From Ferruginibacter sp. (GTDB lineage: Bacteria; Bacteroidota; Bacteroidia; Chitinophagales; Chitinophagaceae), in NCBI GenBank assembly GCA_013141435.1, contig JABFQZ010000025.1, positions 37,063-101,062 on the forward strand: a DNA stretch of 64,000 bases, given 5' to 3'. Under the pieces are notes generated by a model that searched no databases, was not told the origin of the DNA, and saw only the letters and a program-made list of their open reading frames with translations. The translations under genes were made by a program, and so were the position numbers. Shown one piece after another: positions 44,114 through 55,532 of this stretch. Numbering within the stretch: position 1 is the first letter of the stretch; every line of letters begins with the position of its first letter.

Positions 44114-45181
44114 TTAACCCCACCAAAAAGCAGCAGCTATAATTAAATACAAGCCAATAAGTGCTACACCTTCGAGCCATATTGACTCTCCATCGAAAAC
44201 TATAAAAGTACTTACAATAACCGTAAGTGCCAATGCACCCAACAACAAAGGGCTAAGTACAAACGATAAAATAGCGCCACCCATAAAAAACGAAAGTAGT
44301 ACCAGTAAAGGAAACAAGCCTAATGCAACTTGCAACGAACTATTTAAAATAACACTCACAGCATAATCGGCTTTATTTTTTATTGCTAATTGTATGCCCA
44401 CCAAATTTTCGATAGCATTACCTGCAATGGCTACTACAACCAAGCCAGCAAATACATCATTTATACCCAACGATTTCATGGCAGGTTGCAATGCCTCTAC
44501 AAACCAGTCGGACACAAATGCCGCACCTACACCAGAGCCTGCAAGCACAAGCAAAGTTACAGGCATACTCCATGTAGCTTTATGCTCTGCTGTTACTTCT
44601 GCTGGCTCATCGGGCACTATTACCTTATCGCCTTTTATAGAGAAAGTTACACTTGCTACAAAAACTAAAAGCAATACTACCGCCACCATTATATTTAACA
44701 TATTTATATGGCTATCGGCCGGCGTATGTAAGTGGTGTGTAAGTGTTGGTATAGCCAATGCTGCAAAGGCTAATATCATTAAAGTGGCAATCATTTTTGG
44801 CGGTTCTGAATTAAATTTTTGTGTGCCATTTTTTAATCCACCAAACAATAATGCTAGGCCAAATACCAATAAAGAATTTGCCAAAATAGAGCCCACAAGT
44901 GCTGCTTGTACTACTTTATCTAACCCAGCACGCAAGGCAAATATGCAAACGAATAACTCTGGCAAATTGCCAAGTGCAGATTGTAAAACGCCTGTGGCAC
45001 CTGGTCCCATGCGACTTCCAAGTTGGTCAGTTGCGTGCCCTACATTCATTGCCAAAAGTATTAATGCAATAGCAGCTAATACAAAAAGTAGTACCGAATT
45101 AAATTCTAAATGTGTTGCTATACCTGTAAGTAATGAGGCAACAATACCAGCAATAATGATTAATACATCTTTCTTTTTCAT
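44114..45181 (-). CDS. CaCA-family cation (probable Ca2+/H+) antiporter
   Basis: 355 residues with about 11 membrane helices. Two inverted alpha repeats carry the acidic motifs GNLPELFVCIFALRAG (about residue 72) and AGNAIENLVGIQLA (about 250), as in CAX/ChaA-type antiporters. It would export Ca2+ in exchange for protons. It sits 27 nt after the FAH-family gene on the same strand, an apparently unrelated enzyme. Confidence 0.85.
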   Translation of the reverse strand: MKKKDVLIIIAGIVASLLTGIATHLEFNSVLLFVLAAIALILLAMNVGHATDQLGSRMGPGATGVLQSALGNLPELFVCIFALRAGLDKVVQAALVGSILANSLLVFGLALLFGGLKNGTQKFNSEPPKMIATLMILAFAALAIPTLTHHLHTPADSHINMLNIMVAVVLLLVFVASVTFSIKGDKVIVPDEPAEVTAEHKATWSMPVTLLVLAGSGVGAAFVSDWFVEALQPAMKSLGINDVFAGLVVVAIAGNAIENLVGIQLAIKNKADYAVSVILNSSLQVALGLFPLLVLLSFFMGGAILSFVLSPLLLGALALTVIVSTFIVFDGESIWLEGVALIGLYLIIAAAFWWG

Positions 45182-45208
45182 AGGTTTTACTTTTGTAAAT
45201 AGGTTTAA

Positions 45209-46213
45209 TTATTTCTTTAATTTTAAAATACTCCAATCAGTTTCTTCGGCTATAATATTATTGGTAAGTATACCTAAATTATCTATTTCCATTTCTACTA
45301 TATCACCGTTTTTCAACCACTGCTCGGTATAATTTGCATCGTTTAATTTGCCAGTACCATTAAGTTCCAAAAAGCAACCAGTACCTACTGTACCGCTACC
45401 AATTACATCTCCTGCAAATATTTCTGCACCATAACTAGCTCTTTCTATAATTTCGGCAAATGTCCAATCCATATCGCTTACATTGCCTTCGCTTACTTGT
45501 ATGCCATTTACTTTGCAAGTCATTTTAAGGTTCCAACTTTTACCTATATGGTTTTCTTTGCAAGGCACTTCTAAATGTGCCAACTCATCTAACGTTACTA
45601 GCATTGGACCAATAACAGTACTAAAATCTTTTCCTTTTGCTGGGCCAAGGTTTAGCAGCATTTCTTCCATTTGCAATCGCCTTGCACTCATATCGTTCAT
45701 TATCATTAATCCCCCAATATAATTATCGGCATCGGTTGCTTTTATATTTTTGCCGTGCTTGCAAATTACTATTGCAGCCTCTAATTCAAAATCTAATTTT
45801 TCAAAATGATCGGGCATACAATGTATGGCTCCAGCGCCTTGTATGCTATTATGGTTGGTAAAATAAAAAATAGGATACTGATCAAATTCAGGTATCATAT
45901 CTACTTTTCTATTGCGCCTAGCAGCAGCTACATGTTGCCTAAAAGCATAGCCATCTCTACAACTTGTAGGGTGTGGTACTGGAGCTAAAATAGTTTCTTC
46001 TTCAAAAATTCTGTTTCGTTTATTTTCGAAACCACCATTTTTTATAACCTGTTCAGCGGCTAATGCCAATGGCAAACAATCATCCCAATAGTTTAAAAAC
46101 ATGGCCATGCTTATTGGTAAATCGGGGTGCAAAGTATCGGTATCGTACAATTTACCATTTACCAATAAGGCTAGTTGTTCGTAATCGCTTTTTAAGTAGG
46201 TAACAAGTTTCAT
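45209..46213 (-). CDS. Fumarylacetoacetate hydrolase family protein
   Basis: 334 residues. The FAH fold is shown by CRDGYAFRQHVAAARRNRKV, YFTNHNSIQGAG, the metal-binding Glu pair in KLDFELEAAIVICKHGKNI, GLMIMNDMSARRLQ, GPAKGKDFSTVIGPMLV and GDVIGSGTVGTGCFLEL. Members cleave C-C bonds of beta-diketo acids or are isomerases/decarboxylases in aromatic breakdown. Its length and N-terminal part resemble true FAH. No other tyrosine-degradation genes are near, so the substrate is open. A TACTTTTG -7 box lies just upstream. Confidence 0.85.
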   Translation of the reverse strand: MKLVTYLKSDYEQLALLVNGKLYDTDTLHPDLPISMAMFLNYWDDCLPLALAAEQVIKNGGFENKRNRIFEEETILAPVPHPTSCRDGYAFRQHVAAARRNRKVDMIPEFDQYPIFYFTNHNSIQGAGAIHCMPDHFEKLDFELEAAIVICKHGKNIKATDADNYIGGLMIMNDMSARRLQMEEMLLNLGPAKGKDFSTVIGPMLVTLDELAHLEVPCKENHIGKSWNLKMTCKVNGIQVSEGNVSDMDWTFAEIIERASYGAEIFAGDVIGSGTVGTGCFLELNGTGKLNDANYTEQWLKNGDIVEMEIDNLGILTNNIIAEETDWSILKLKK

Positions 46214-46231
46214 TCTATATTTTTATAAATA

Positions 46232-46239
46232 CAAAAGTA
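46232..46239 (-). promoter_or_regulatory. -7 box of the FAH-family gene
   Basis: The minus strand reads TACTTTTG (exact TAnnTTTG), 18 nt upstream of the start codon. Confidence 0.45.
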
Positions 46240-46319
46240 AGTGTAGAAAAATAGAAAACGGAATGAAAATAATTATAACTTATGCAAAATAATTGAATAA
46301 ATACTTAAAATGATATCGT

Positions 46320-46976
46320 TTAAATTTCGTGTATTTTATTCTTAATTGCATACAAAACTAAGCCCACTCTGGATTTTAAATTTAACTTTAAAAATAAATT
46401 ATCTCTATAACCCTCTACGGTACGCACACTTAAATACATAATAGTAGCTATTTCTTTGTAACTCATTTCGCTACAAGCAAGTTTCAAAAACTCCTTTTCT
46501 CTATTCGTTATTTTTTCGTAAGTAGTTGTATCGCTTTTTTTGTCTAATTTATTTATTGCATAAATTAATTTTCCATTTACTAAATCGCTGTAATGATAGC
46601 CCGTATGTACAACATTATACATAGCCGTAGCTAATTCTTTTGGGTCGCTATCTTTTAAAATATAACCTTTTGCTCCATTTTGTATCATTTTTATAATGCT
46701 TTTTTCATCATCAAACATAGATAGTGCAAGTATTTTTGCCAACGGCAAATTTGCAGTTACCCATTTGGCAGTTTCAAAACCATCAATATGCGGCATGCTT
46801 ACATCTAGTAAAACAATATCAGGATTTTGCTTTTTTGTATTTATTATTTCTATAAAGTCTTTGCCATTATCGGCTTGTAATATTACTTCATATTCATCCA
46901 TATCTTGTATAAGATTGGCAAGGCCATTACGCAACATCACATGGTCATCTACAAGTGCTACAGCAAGTTTACTCAT
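46320..46976 (-). CDS. NarL/LuxR-type response regulator
   Basis: 218 residues. The receiver domain (1-125) has the acidic pair Asp10-Asp11, the phosphoacceptor Asp58 in PDIVLLDVSMP, the Thr/Ser switch and Lys in ILKDSDPK. The C-terminal LuxR-type HTH (about 150-215) is TNREKEFLKLACSEMSYKEI, then ATIMYLSVRTVEGYRDNL. It is the transcription-factor partner of the histidine kinase encoded 56 nt upstream. Targets are unknown. Confidence 0.94.
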   Translation of the reverse strand: MSKLAVALVDDHVMLRNGLANLIQDMDEYEVILQADNGKDFIEIINTKKQNPDIVLLDVSMPHIDGFETAKWVTANLPLAKILALSMFDDEKSIIKMIQNGAKGYILKDSDPKELATAMYNVVHTGYHYSDLVNGKLIYAINKLDKKSDTTTYEKITNREKEFLKLACSEMSYKEIATIMYLSVRTVEGYRDNLFLKLNLKSRVGLVLYAIKNKIHEI

Positions 46977-47032
46977 AAATTAAAAGCAGTTTAGTAAAAA
47001 TGAAGATAATATAAAATCGCTAAAAATTAGCT

Positions 47033-47797
47033 TCATATACTTAATGTAAATTTTGTACCAATGTTTGGTGTAGATGTAATTAATACAACAGCATTTATTA
47101 GAGCTGCTCTATTTTTCATATTGGTAAGCCCAACTCCAGTATTGCTTGCAAGCAATTTTTGAGCATCAAACCCTTTGCCATTGTCTGTTATAGTAATCAA
47201 AATTTGCTGCATTTTTTTTGCAATTTCAATATCTATTTTTGTAGCATCGGCATGTTTTATAATATTATGTAATGCTTCTTGTATAACTCTAAAAGCAAGT
47301 AACTCTTTTTGTGGAGTAAGTTCTAGTGTATTTTCAATACAAGTAAATTGTATTTGGTATTTGCCCGAAAGTTGTAATATTTTAAGCTCATTTTGTATGG
47401 CTTGTTGTAATCCTATTTCGGTAATTTTTTCTCCAAGCATACTTTTAGCAATATCTCTGATATTGATAAGCGATTGAGTTATTAAATCTTTTGATAAATT
47501 TATTTGCTCTTTTACCTGCTCTATATTTTGCCATTTTAAAGTATTTAGATTAAGCTTTGCAAGGCTAAGCGTTTGTCCTACATTGTCGTGCAACTCTTGG
47601 CTTATATTGGTAAGCGTTTGTTCTTGTATTTCTATTTGAGTTTGAAGTAGTGCTTTGGTAAAATTATTTTCTTGTTCAAGTAATTTTGCAGTATGGGCAT
47701 TTTTCTTTTTATAAAAAATAATAAGAAATGAGCCAATAAAAATAATAAGAAGTGAAAAAACAATGCAAATAGCTATTAGTTGTATGATGCTTTCCAT
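47033..47797 (-). CDS. Sensor histidine kinase (HisKA_3 type)
   Basis: 254 residues. One membrane helix (about 5-30) and a short coiled coil lead to the phosphoacceptor His70 in ISQELHDNVGQTLSLAKLNL. The ATPase domain has an N-box FRVIQEALHNIIKHA and G-boxes DNGKGFD and GVGLTNMKNRA. There is no extracellular sensor domain. Its start codon abuts the stop of the upstream membrane-protein gene, which may supply sensing. Confidence 0.93.
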   Translation of the reverse strand: MESIIQLIAICIVFSLLIIFIGSFLIIFYKKKNAHTAKLLEQENNFTKALLQTQIEIQEQTLTNISQELHDNVGQTLSLAKLNLNTLKWQNIEQVKEQINLSKDLITQSLINIRDIAKSMLGEKITEIGLQQAIQNELKILQLSGKYQIQFTCIENTLELTPQKELLAFRVIQEALHNIIKHADATKIDIEIAKKMQQILITITDNGKGFDAQKLLASNTGVGLTNMKNRAALINAVVLITSTPNIGTKFTLSI

Positions 47798-48427
47798 TTA
47801 TTTTTTTCTTAATCTAAATAAAAAACCTAAAGCAATTATGATATACATGGCATAATTCAAATATTTCATAACCATCATAAATGTATATGCAACGTTATTA
47901 TTTTTAGTTGTAATGGTGTTTATAGATGCTGTAAACAGTATATCGAAGGTATAAAAAATAAGTAACCCCAAACAAATAAATATTTCGGTATTAAAGTAAT
48001 TGTTTATAAAATTATCGTTGGCTATTACACTTTTTAAATAAAACAAACACAAAAATATTAAAAAAATACTGCCAATTACGTATGTATAAGTATGAAAAGT
48101 ATTTACACCTTGTATAAAAATTATATTTGCAAATACTAAAATTGGATAAACGATACTAAAATATTTTATTAAAGTTTTTACTATTTTACTTTGGGTTAAA
48201 TTATAAAAAAAGAACCCAAAATAAAGAAAAATTAAGGTTGTAAAAATGGAGTAAAATAAATGATTGTTACCATAATTATCTCCAATATATTTTCCAATAA
48301 TTTCGGCAAAAAAGGTAATAGCTAAAAAAAACGGAAAAGTTTTTAAAGCAAAACTTGCATTGCTTACAATATATACAGTAAGCGATGCAAGTAAAGTTAA
48401 TAATATAATAATTTGAAGTAACCCCAT
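47798..48427 (-). CDS. Multi-pass membrane protein, possible sensor partner
   Basis: 209 residues, almost wholly hydrophobic, with six or seven membrane helices and a short basic C-terminus (LFRLRKK) that should be cytoplasmic. I recognise no named family. The stop codon directly abuts the kinase start, so the two are translationally coupled. The kinase itself lacks a sensing domain, so this protein probably provides signal input. It begins 11 nt after the 164-residue gene. Confidence 0.7.
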   Translation of the reverse strand: MGLLQIIILLTLLASLTVYIVSNASFALKTFPFFLAITFFAEIIGKYIGDNYGNNHLFYSIFTTLIFLYFGFFFYNLTQSKIVKTLIKYFSIVYPILVFANIIFIQGVNTFHTYTYVIGSIFLIFLCLFYLKSVIANDNFINNYFNTEIFICLGLLIFYTFDILFTASINTITTKNNNVAYTFMMVMKYLNYAMYIIIALGFLFRLRKK

Positions 48428-48438
48428 AAATTCAAAAT

Positions 48439-48933
48439 CTAGTTATAGGTTTCATCATATAAGGTATCAATATCTGTTGGTGGGTTTGGTGGGCGTAACT
48501 CCCCGTGGTTTTCTATACTCCTATTTGTAGTAGATATTGTTAAAATTTTATTTCCAGAATTTTCAAATAACTCTTTTCCATTTTTATCTACACCTACAAA
48601 AACTAAGGTGCTATGGCTCTCATATTTATTTTTGCCAATATAGTTTGCAAATTCACTTTTTGCCAATGTTTTTTCTTTATCCGATACAGGAGTTCTAAGT
48701 TTATTATCTAAAATATCAACCAAATTTTCTTCGCTTGATGGGTATTTTGCTAAATAAATTCTTACATCTTCCACATCGCTTCCTAGTGAGTTTAATAGCT
48801 CTATTAATTTTACTTTACTAAACTCAACAAATGCAGTATCATAAAATCCAGATGCATTAAATTGATTATCCCAATCATTAATTTTTCTTTTTTTTATTAT
48901 TGCTTTTGCAAAGGCTTTTGATATAGCTGCCAT
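48439..48933 (-). CDS. Hypothetical protein upstream of the two-component genes
   Basis: 164 residues, soluble, with no signal peptide. The N-terminal half is helical and Lys-rich (MAAISKAFAKAIIKKRKIND, FSKVKLIELLNSLGSDVEDV). A central VYL-type segment IYLAKYPSSEENLVDILDNK and a beta segment HSTLVFVGVDKNGKEL follow, then a Pro-rich acidic tail (RPPNPPTDIDTLYDE). No family recognised. The 11-nt gap to the membrane protein suggests one transcript with the kinase and regulator, so it may be a signalling accessory. The 287-nt gap to the left neighbour (48934-49220) shows no clear element. Confidence 0.6.
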   Translation of the reverse strand: MAAISKAFAKAIIKKRKINDWDNQFNASGFYDTAFVEFSKVKLIELLNSLGSDVEDVRIYLAKYPSSEENLVDILDNKLRTPVSDKEKTLAKSEFANYIGKNKYESHSTLVFVGVDKNGKELFENSGNKILTISTTNRSIENHGELRPPNPPTDIDTLYDETYN

Positions 48934-49220
48934 AATAGTTTTTTTTGTGATTTAATAATGTAAAGAAAATGTATTTTAATTATTTATTACCCCGTTTTTA
49001 AACTGTATTTGCATCTTCTATCTCCGTTAATAAACCCTCAATAAAAAAGGTTTTTTAACCCTTATAAATGCTTCTTGCATTTTGGATATTTGTATTCCAA
49101 TTAAAAAATATTATTACTCAAAGCTGATCTTTTTTGGCTAAAATTTAAAAATACATTTTTTTAATTGATATTCAATAGGTACCCAGAGCACATTATTAAA
49201 TTTTATAGAATAAATTAAAA

Positions 49221-50909
49221 ATGAAGAAAACAATTGCCATATTACTAATCTTTTCAAAAGTTTGTATTGCACAAATGCCAGGCAGTGGTAATACAATAGT
49301 TTTTGATGGTACAACTGCTAAAATTACAGTACCTCACTCATCATCTTTAACAATTGGCACAAATTTTACCTTAGAAGCGTGGGTAAAAATTGCTGCATTG
49401 CCTACAGGACTCAACGAAAATATTATTATTGCAAAAGGCTTAAATGCAAATGGGTACAGGTTAAGCATATATGATAATGATGGCACCAAAATGATTTACT
49501 TTACTGGAAGGCTAAACACAGCACCTTATACCCAGTTTTACAGTTCCTATACCATTTCATCTGCTAGTTTAAATAAATGGATACATATTGCTGGTACTAA
49601 AGATGCAGCATCGGCTAAGTTATATGTAGATGGAGTTTTAAGATCTACTAATGCAAGTAGTATTACAATTCCCGATGATGGTAATCCGCTAACAATTGGA
49701 AATTATGGGTCTAATATTTTTAATGGCTTTAATGGAAGCATAGATGAAATTAAAATTTGGAACATAGCTCTAACCGAATCACAAATTAGAGAAAGAATGT
49801 GTGTAAAAATACAAGCTACAGACCCTTTGTACAGCAATTTAAAAAGCTATTATAATTTTAACCAAAGCGCAGGTGCTACTATTGCTGATCAAACAGCAAA
49901 TACAAACAATGGTACAGTATCTAATAATTGCACTTGGGCAACTAGTGGTGCACCTATTGGCGATTTTGGTGGCTATAGTTACAATGTAGCCGATAATTAT
50001 TATGTATCTATCGCAAACCCACTGCGTGGCGATAAATATAATGCAACCCTTACAAGTCCAATATCAACAGCTAATGGCATACATATATATGGCGTAAATA
50101 ATTACCCAAATACTTTAAATGGCACACAAGGTGTGGGCACAAACAGAGCTTATTATGGTACATTTATAGCTAATAATAATGGTGCTGCCACTTACGATGC
50201 AGGGTTCTCTTTTCAGGCATTAGAACCTATGCTACCTACAAACCTTGCCGACTTACGTATATATAAAAGAACCGATAATGCTGCTACCACTTGGGTAGAT
50301 GCAGGTGCTGTTTTTAGCGGCACAAGCTGTACTGCTTTTGGGCAAAATACAGAATATATAATGGGTAGCATTGGCACAGTTTTGCCTTTGCAAATAACAC
50401 AATTTACTGCTACTGCAAAACCAAATTGCAACCTACTGCAATGGATTATAGAAAACAATGCAAACACCAAAGAATTTGAAATAGAAAGAAGCACAAATGC
50501 AATAAATTTTATAACAATTGGCAAAAAAATTATAACTATCAATAAAAGCCTTTACACACACAACGATACATACACCTCTCTTTTGGGGGAAAGAGAGGCT
50601 ATGTATTATCGTTTAAAAATTATGGAAAATGATGGTAAATTTTCATATAGTAAAATAATACAAGTGCATAACATTACAAAGCTGCCAACAAAGCTTACAC
50701 CAAATATTGTACACACAATTGCATTATTGCAAATATTTGATGCCACATTATTACACACAAATGTAAAAATTGTAACTGAATACGGGCAAGTAGTAAAAAC
50801 TTTCACTATAAACCAATATGCAACAACTATAGATGTAACTAGGCTTACAAGTGGTATGTATTTTTTTAAACTAAACAATGGTGAGATTGTAAGAATGATA
50901 AAAGAGTAA
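49221..50909 (+). CDS. Secreted LamG-domain protein with T9SS sorting domain
   Basis: 562 residues. A signal peptide (MKKTIAILLIFSKVCIAQ) precedes a laminin-G/concanavalin-like domain (about 22-195: FTLEAWVKI, KWIHIAGTKD, AKLYVDGVLRS, NGSIDEIKIWNIALTESQIR). A central beta-rich part, with LQWIIENNANTKEFEIERS, resembles the usual linker domain before sorting signals. The last 65 residues form a type-A C-terminal domain (VKIVTEYGQVVKTFTINQ, TSGMYFFKLNNGE), which directs export by the type IX system and cell-surface attachment. LamG domains bind glycans or proteins. Ligand unknown. Confidence 0.88.
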   Translation: MKKTIAILLIFSKVCIAQMPGSGNTIVFDGTTAKITVPHSSSLTIGTNFTLEAWVKIAALPTGLNENIIIAKGLNANGYRLSIYDNDGTKMIYFTGRLNTAPYTQFYSSYTISSASLNKWIHIAGTKDAASAKLYVDGVLRSTNASSITIPDDGNPLTIGNYGSNIFNGFNGSIDEIKIWNIALTESQIRERMCVKIQATDPLYSNLKSYYNFNQSAGATIADQTANTNNGTVSNNCTWATSGAPIGDFGGYSYNVADNYYVSIANPLRGDKYNATLTSPISTANGIHIYGVNNYPNTLNGTQGVGTNRAYYGTFIANNNGAATYDAGFSFQALEPMLPTNLADLRIYKRTDNAATTWVDAGAVFSGTSCTAFGQNTEYIMGSIGTVLPLQITQFTATAKPNCNLLQWIIENNANTKEFEIERSTNAINFITIGKKIITINKSLYTHNDTYTSLLGEREAMYYRLKIMENDGKFSYSKIIQVHNITKLPTKLTPNIVHTIALLQIFDATLLHTNVKIVTEYGQVVKTFTINQYATTIDVTRLTSGMYFFKLNNGEIVRMIKE

Positions 50910-50983
50910 GCAATTTAATAGCAATTTAGTACATGTGCAGCGCCATATATTTTAATAAGTTTTAAACCAAAACATAAACAAAC

Positions 50984-51430
50984 ATGAAAAAGCAAGCATT
51001 AAATTTTTGCCTAGTTACAATTCTATTATTAAGTTGTACAAAAAAAGATGAAACAACAGCAACACCTACTCCAGTAGCAATTACAAACACAGGTACATAC
51101 ACACTCGATGGACAAGTTTTTAATGGCAAGGTTTTTACCGATAATGTTGGAATGGTATGGATAAAAGACAATAACAATAGCAATAACACATTTACTATAG
51201 ATCGTATGCCAAGCAATACCTCAGGCACATTTACTATTGGAAAAAACTTTACAGGCAATACAATTTTGCCAATGGGTTATTTATTAGAAAGTAGAAGTAC
51301 ATACAGTGGCTATGGATCCGAGTCTGGTACAATTACAAAAACAGCAGCTAGAGATTTTACTTTTCAATGCATATTATACAACCCAACAAAAACTGCCAAA
51401 TACCAAATAAGTGGTAGTGGAAAATATTAA
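50984..51430 (+). CDS. Small lipoprotein of unknown function
   Basis: 148 residues. The lipobox LLLSC gives lipidated Cys18, followed by a charged/Thr-Pro linker (TKKDETTATPTPVA). The mature domain is beta-rich (GTYTLDGQVFNGKVFTDNVG, NTFTIDRMPSNTSGTFTIGK, AARDFTFQCILYN, AKYQISGSGKY), likely a small beta sandwich. No family recognised. It lies between the LamG protein gene and another lipoprotein gene (21-nt gap), so it probably belongs to a surface-protein transcript. Confidence 0.65.
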   Translation: MKKQALNFCLVTILLLSCTKKDETTATPTPVAITNTGTYTLDGQVFNGKVFTDNVGMVWIKDNNNSNNTFTIDRMPSNTSGTFTIGKNFTGNTILPMGYLLESRSTYSGYGSESGTITKTAARDFTFQCILYNPTKTAKYQISGSGKY

Positions 51431-51451
51431 TTTAAAACATAAATCTAAAAA

Positions 51452-51799
51452 ATGAAAAAAGTAACGCTAATACTACAATGTATATTTATAGTAGCAACTA
51501 TGTCTAATTGCAAAAAAACAAAACCAGATGCTGGCTCTGGCTCAGCTGTATTTTATACCACTTCCAACGTACATGGCACTATTCAAATTACAATAAGTGG
51601 AGGACCTCAAAACCCTACTTCGTTTAATGTGCCAGTAACTACTAACCCTGATTCGTATTGTACAAATGGATGGACAGGTTATGTTTTATTAAATGCAGAA
51701 ACAACTTATACCTACAATGCAACAGCAGCCGATGGCTCAAGGTGGAGTGGCACTATAGATATAACAAAAGGTTTTTGCATTCAAAGAAAATTACAATAA
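51452..51799 (+). CDS. Small lipoprotein of unknown function
   Basis: 115 residues. A lipobox-like TMSNC gives Cys20. The mature domain is beta-rich with two Cys (about 69 and 110) that could form a disulfide (NPDSYCTNGWTGYVLLNAET, ADGSRWSGTIDITKGFCIQ). No family recognised. It is 21 nt after the preceding lipoprotein and 33 nt before a secreted protein gene, consistent with one transcript of surface proteins. Confidence 0.62.
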   Translation: MKKVTLILQCIFIVATMSNCKKTKPDAGSGSAVFYTTSNVHGTIQITISGGPQNPTSFNVPVTTNPDSYCTNGWTGYVLLNAETTYTYNATAADGSRWSGTIDITKGFCIQRKLQ

Positions 51800-51832
51800 A
51801 TTCGTAAATCTTTAACTAAAAAACTATTATAA

Positions 51833-52744
51833 ATGAGTTCATTATTAAAGTATCCTTTTCTTTTTTTCTTATTATTGTTTGTTTCGGTCTCTACAAAGGC
51901 ATCTATGTATAGGGTAGATGATGCTACAATAAATGATTTTAATGTGCCAAATTTTACAAATGAAAGCATTGCAATTTGTTTTTGGGATAAGAGAATACAA
52001 GTTGTAGAAAAAAAGCGTCCCACTGCATGGTTAGGGTTTTTAAGAGGTGGATATGGAAATGCTTTTGGGGTAGTCTTAGAGTCGGGTTCATCATTTTATT
52101 CATTGCTAAATAACAGATTGCAGTTGGCTTTTGAAAAAATCAATAACCATGCTAAAATTGCAGATGTATCTCCATTTGATGATGAGCTAGCAGCAAAAAA
52201 ATCTTTACAAAATACAGGTTGTAAAAAATTAATTCTAATAAAGTTAAACGATTTTAAAATAGATGGGTATAACACTTCGTACTATTTTTATTCGAATATA
52301 GATATTTCTATCATGAATGCAAATGGAGAAGTATTAGTTACTTCAAACTATGTAGATAAGTATGAATTGGGTAAACCACAAAAATATAAAAAGCCATTGC
52401 CAGAAGCCATCAGAAAAACTATATTTAATGCATTAAATAAAACAGAAATTACTGATGCCGTAAATTCTGGAAAAAATGGCAGCATATCTACGACTAACAA
52501 ATTTGAAGAAAAAACAGAAAATAAGGAAGTGGAAAAAGAAGAGAATAGTAACTTAAATGTATTGCCTTACGATATTATTGTTACCAAAAAGGGCGACGAA
52601 ATACAAGCTTCGGTAGAAGAAATTACCGATAAAACAATAAAGTACAAATCCAAAAATCAACCAAACGCTCCTATTAGAAATATAAATATTGTAGATGTAT
52701 TTATGATTAAATACAAAGATGGCACTAAAGAAATAATAAAGTAA
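51833..52744 (+). CDS. Exported protein with C-terminal translation-like beta motif
   Basis: 303 residues. The signal peptide (about 1-23, ending STKA) is followed by a domain of about 190 residues (ESIAICFWDKRIQVVEKKRP … LILIKLNDFKIDGYNTSYYF) reminiscent of the YajG/TolB-like alpha-beta fold. A Glu/Lys/Asn-rich linker (about 210-245) follows. The end is a small beta domain (PYDIIVTKKGDEIQASVEEI … VFMIKYKDGTKEIIK) that recurs at the C-termini of many Bacteroidota envelope proteins. Function unknown. Confidence 0.6.
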   Translation: MSSLLKYPFLFFLLLFVSVSTKASMYRVDDATINDFNVPNFTNESIAICFWDKRIQVVEKKRPTAWLGFLRGGYGNAFGVVLESGSSFYSLLNNRLQLAFEKINNHAKIADVSPFDDELAAKKSLQNTGCKKLILIKLNDFKIDGYNTSYYFYSNIDISIMNANGEVLVTSNYVDKYELGKPQKYKKPLPEAIRKTIFNALNKTEITDAVNSGKNGSISTTNKFEEKTENKEVEKEENSNLNVLPYDIIVTKKGDEIQASVEEITDKTIKYKSKNQPNAPIRNINIVDVFMIKYKDGTKEIIK

Positions 52745-52848
52745 AAAAGATTTTTAAAAAGTATTGTAATACGATAGATAAAATTTAATTGGTCCACTAA
52801 AATCGCTGTGTACGCAGTTATGGCTCTTTACGCTTTGTGAAATATTTT

Positions 52849-52918
52849 ACCACAAATAACACAAAGAAAACTCACACAAAGAGCACAAAGAAATACTCCT
52901 CTTTGTGTCCTTTGTGGT
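52849..52918. repeat. ACCACAAAG-type palindromic repeat
   Basis: The 18-nt arms at 52849-52866 and 52901-52918 match as inverted repeats at 16 of 18 positions (right arm core CTTTGTGTCCTTTGTGGT). The spacer adds further CACAAAG copies. Similar text lies in the terminator at 7631-7672. This is part of the 333-nt gap 52745-53077; the rest is the terminator below and AT-rich sequence. Confidence 0.6.
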
Positions 52919-53020
52919 TTGCAAACTTAGTTTTTATAGGTGCTCTTAAAGTTAGAAACAGTTTTTTTATTTTTGAAATCAGAGCAATTAGTATAAGCCC
53001 ACACTTCAAAAAATATTACA

Positions 53021-53049
53021 AAAAAGCCCGAAACTAATTCGGGCTTTTT
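53021..53049. terminator. Bidirectional terminator before gyrB
   Basis: AAAAAGCCCGAA (53021-53032) and TTCGGGCTTTTT (53038-53049) pair perfectly around ACTAA. The A/T flanks serve both the rightward secreted-protein gene and the leftward gyrB. Confidence 0.85.
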
Positions 53050-53077
53050 CTAGTAATTTTAATATAGTTATTTTAAT

Positions 53078-55132
<2,055 letters not shown>

Positions 55133-55504
55133 CTAATTTTAACCATTTACACACATTTTTTAGCACAATATTTAATTCAAAAAGCTTACGCTTTTATTAT
55201 TTTGTTATGGGCTTTTGTATTTCAATTAAGCTTCATTGGCGTCGCACATTTCAGCTGTATAACTTTTGGCAACATTAATTGTGTTTTATACAAAATATTT
55301 TTTTTAAATAATAATAATGCTCTATTTAGCTTAACACTAAAACAAGGGTTACTTCTTTGCTATAAGAATTTAATTATAGCATATTGCCTTTATTCAAATT
55401 TCGAATTATAGCTTTGTTTTTGTTAGAAAACTGCAATTTTCTGATAAAAACAACATAAAACCTAAGTATACTTCGGATTTTTTATATTTTCCACATTATG
55501 TATG

Positions 55505-55512
55505 TATATTTG
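55505..55512 (+). promoter_or_regulatory. -7 box of hipBST (TATATTTG)
   Basis: An exact TAnnTTTG match 53 nt before the hipB start codon. Confidence 0.5.
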
Positions 55513-55532
55513 TGTACAAACTTTTTTAAATT

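Noticed and set aside
44394..45332. 312-residue open frame on the plus strand opposite the cation antiporter
   Set aside because: It is the reverse-complement shadow of a clear CaCA membrane protein. Its composition (Ser/Thr/Asn/Ala runs) fits antisense reading and it has no family features.
52837..53037. 66-residue open frame downstream of the secreted-protein operon
   Set aside because: It is made of the ACCACAAAG palindrome and runs into the gyrB-side terminator, so it is not a plausible gene.
55202..55411. 69-residue open frame between gyrB and hipB
   Set aside because: It overlaps the dispersed TGGCGTCGCAC motif, has irregular composition and no ribosome site or family.
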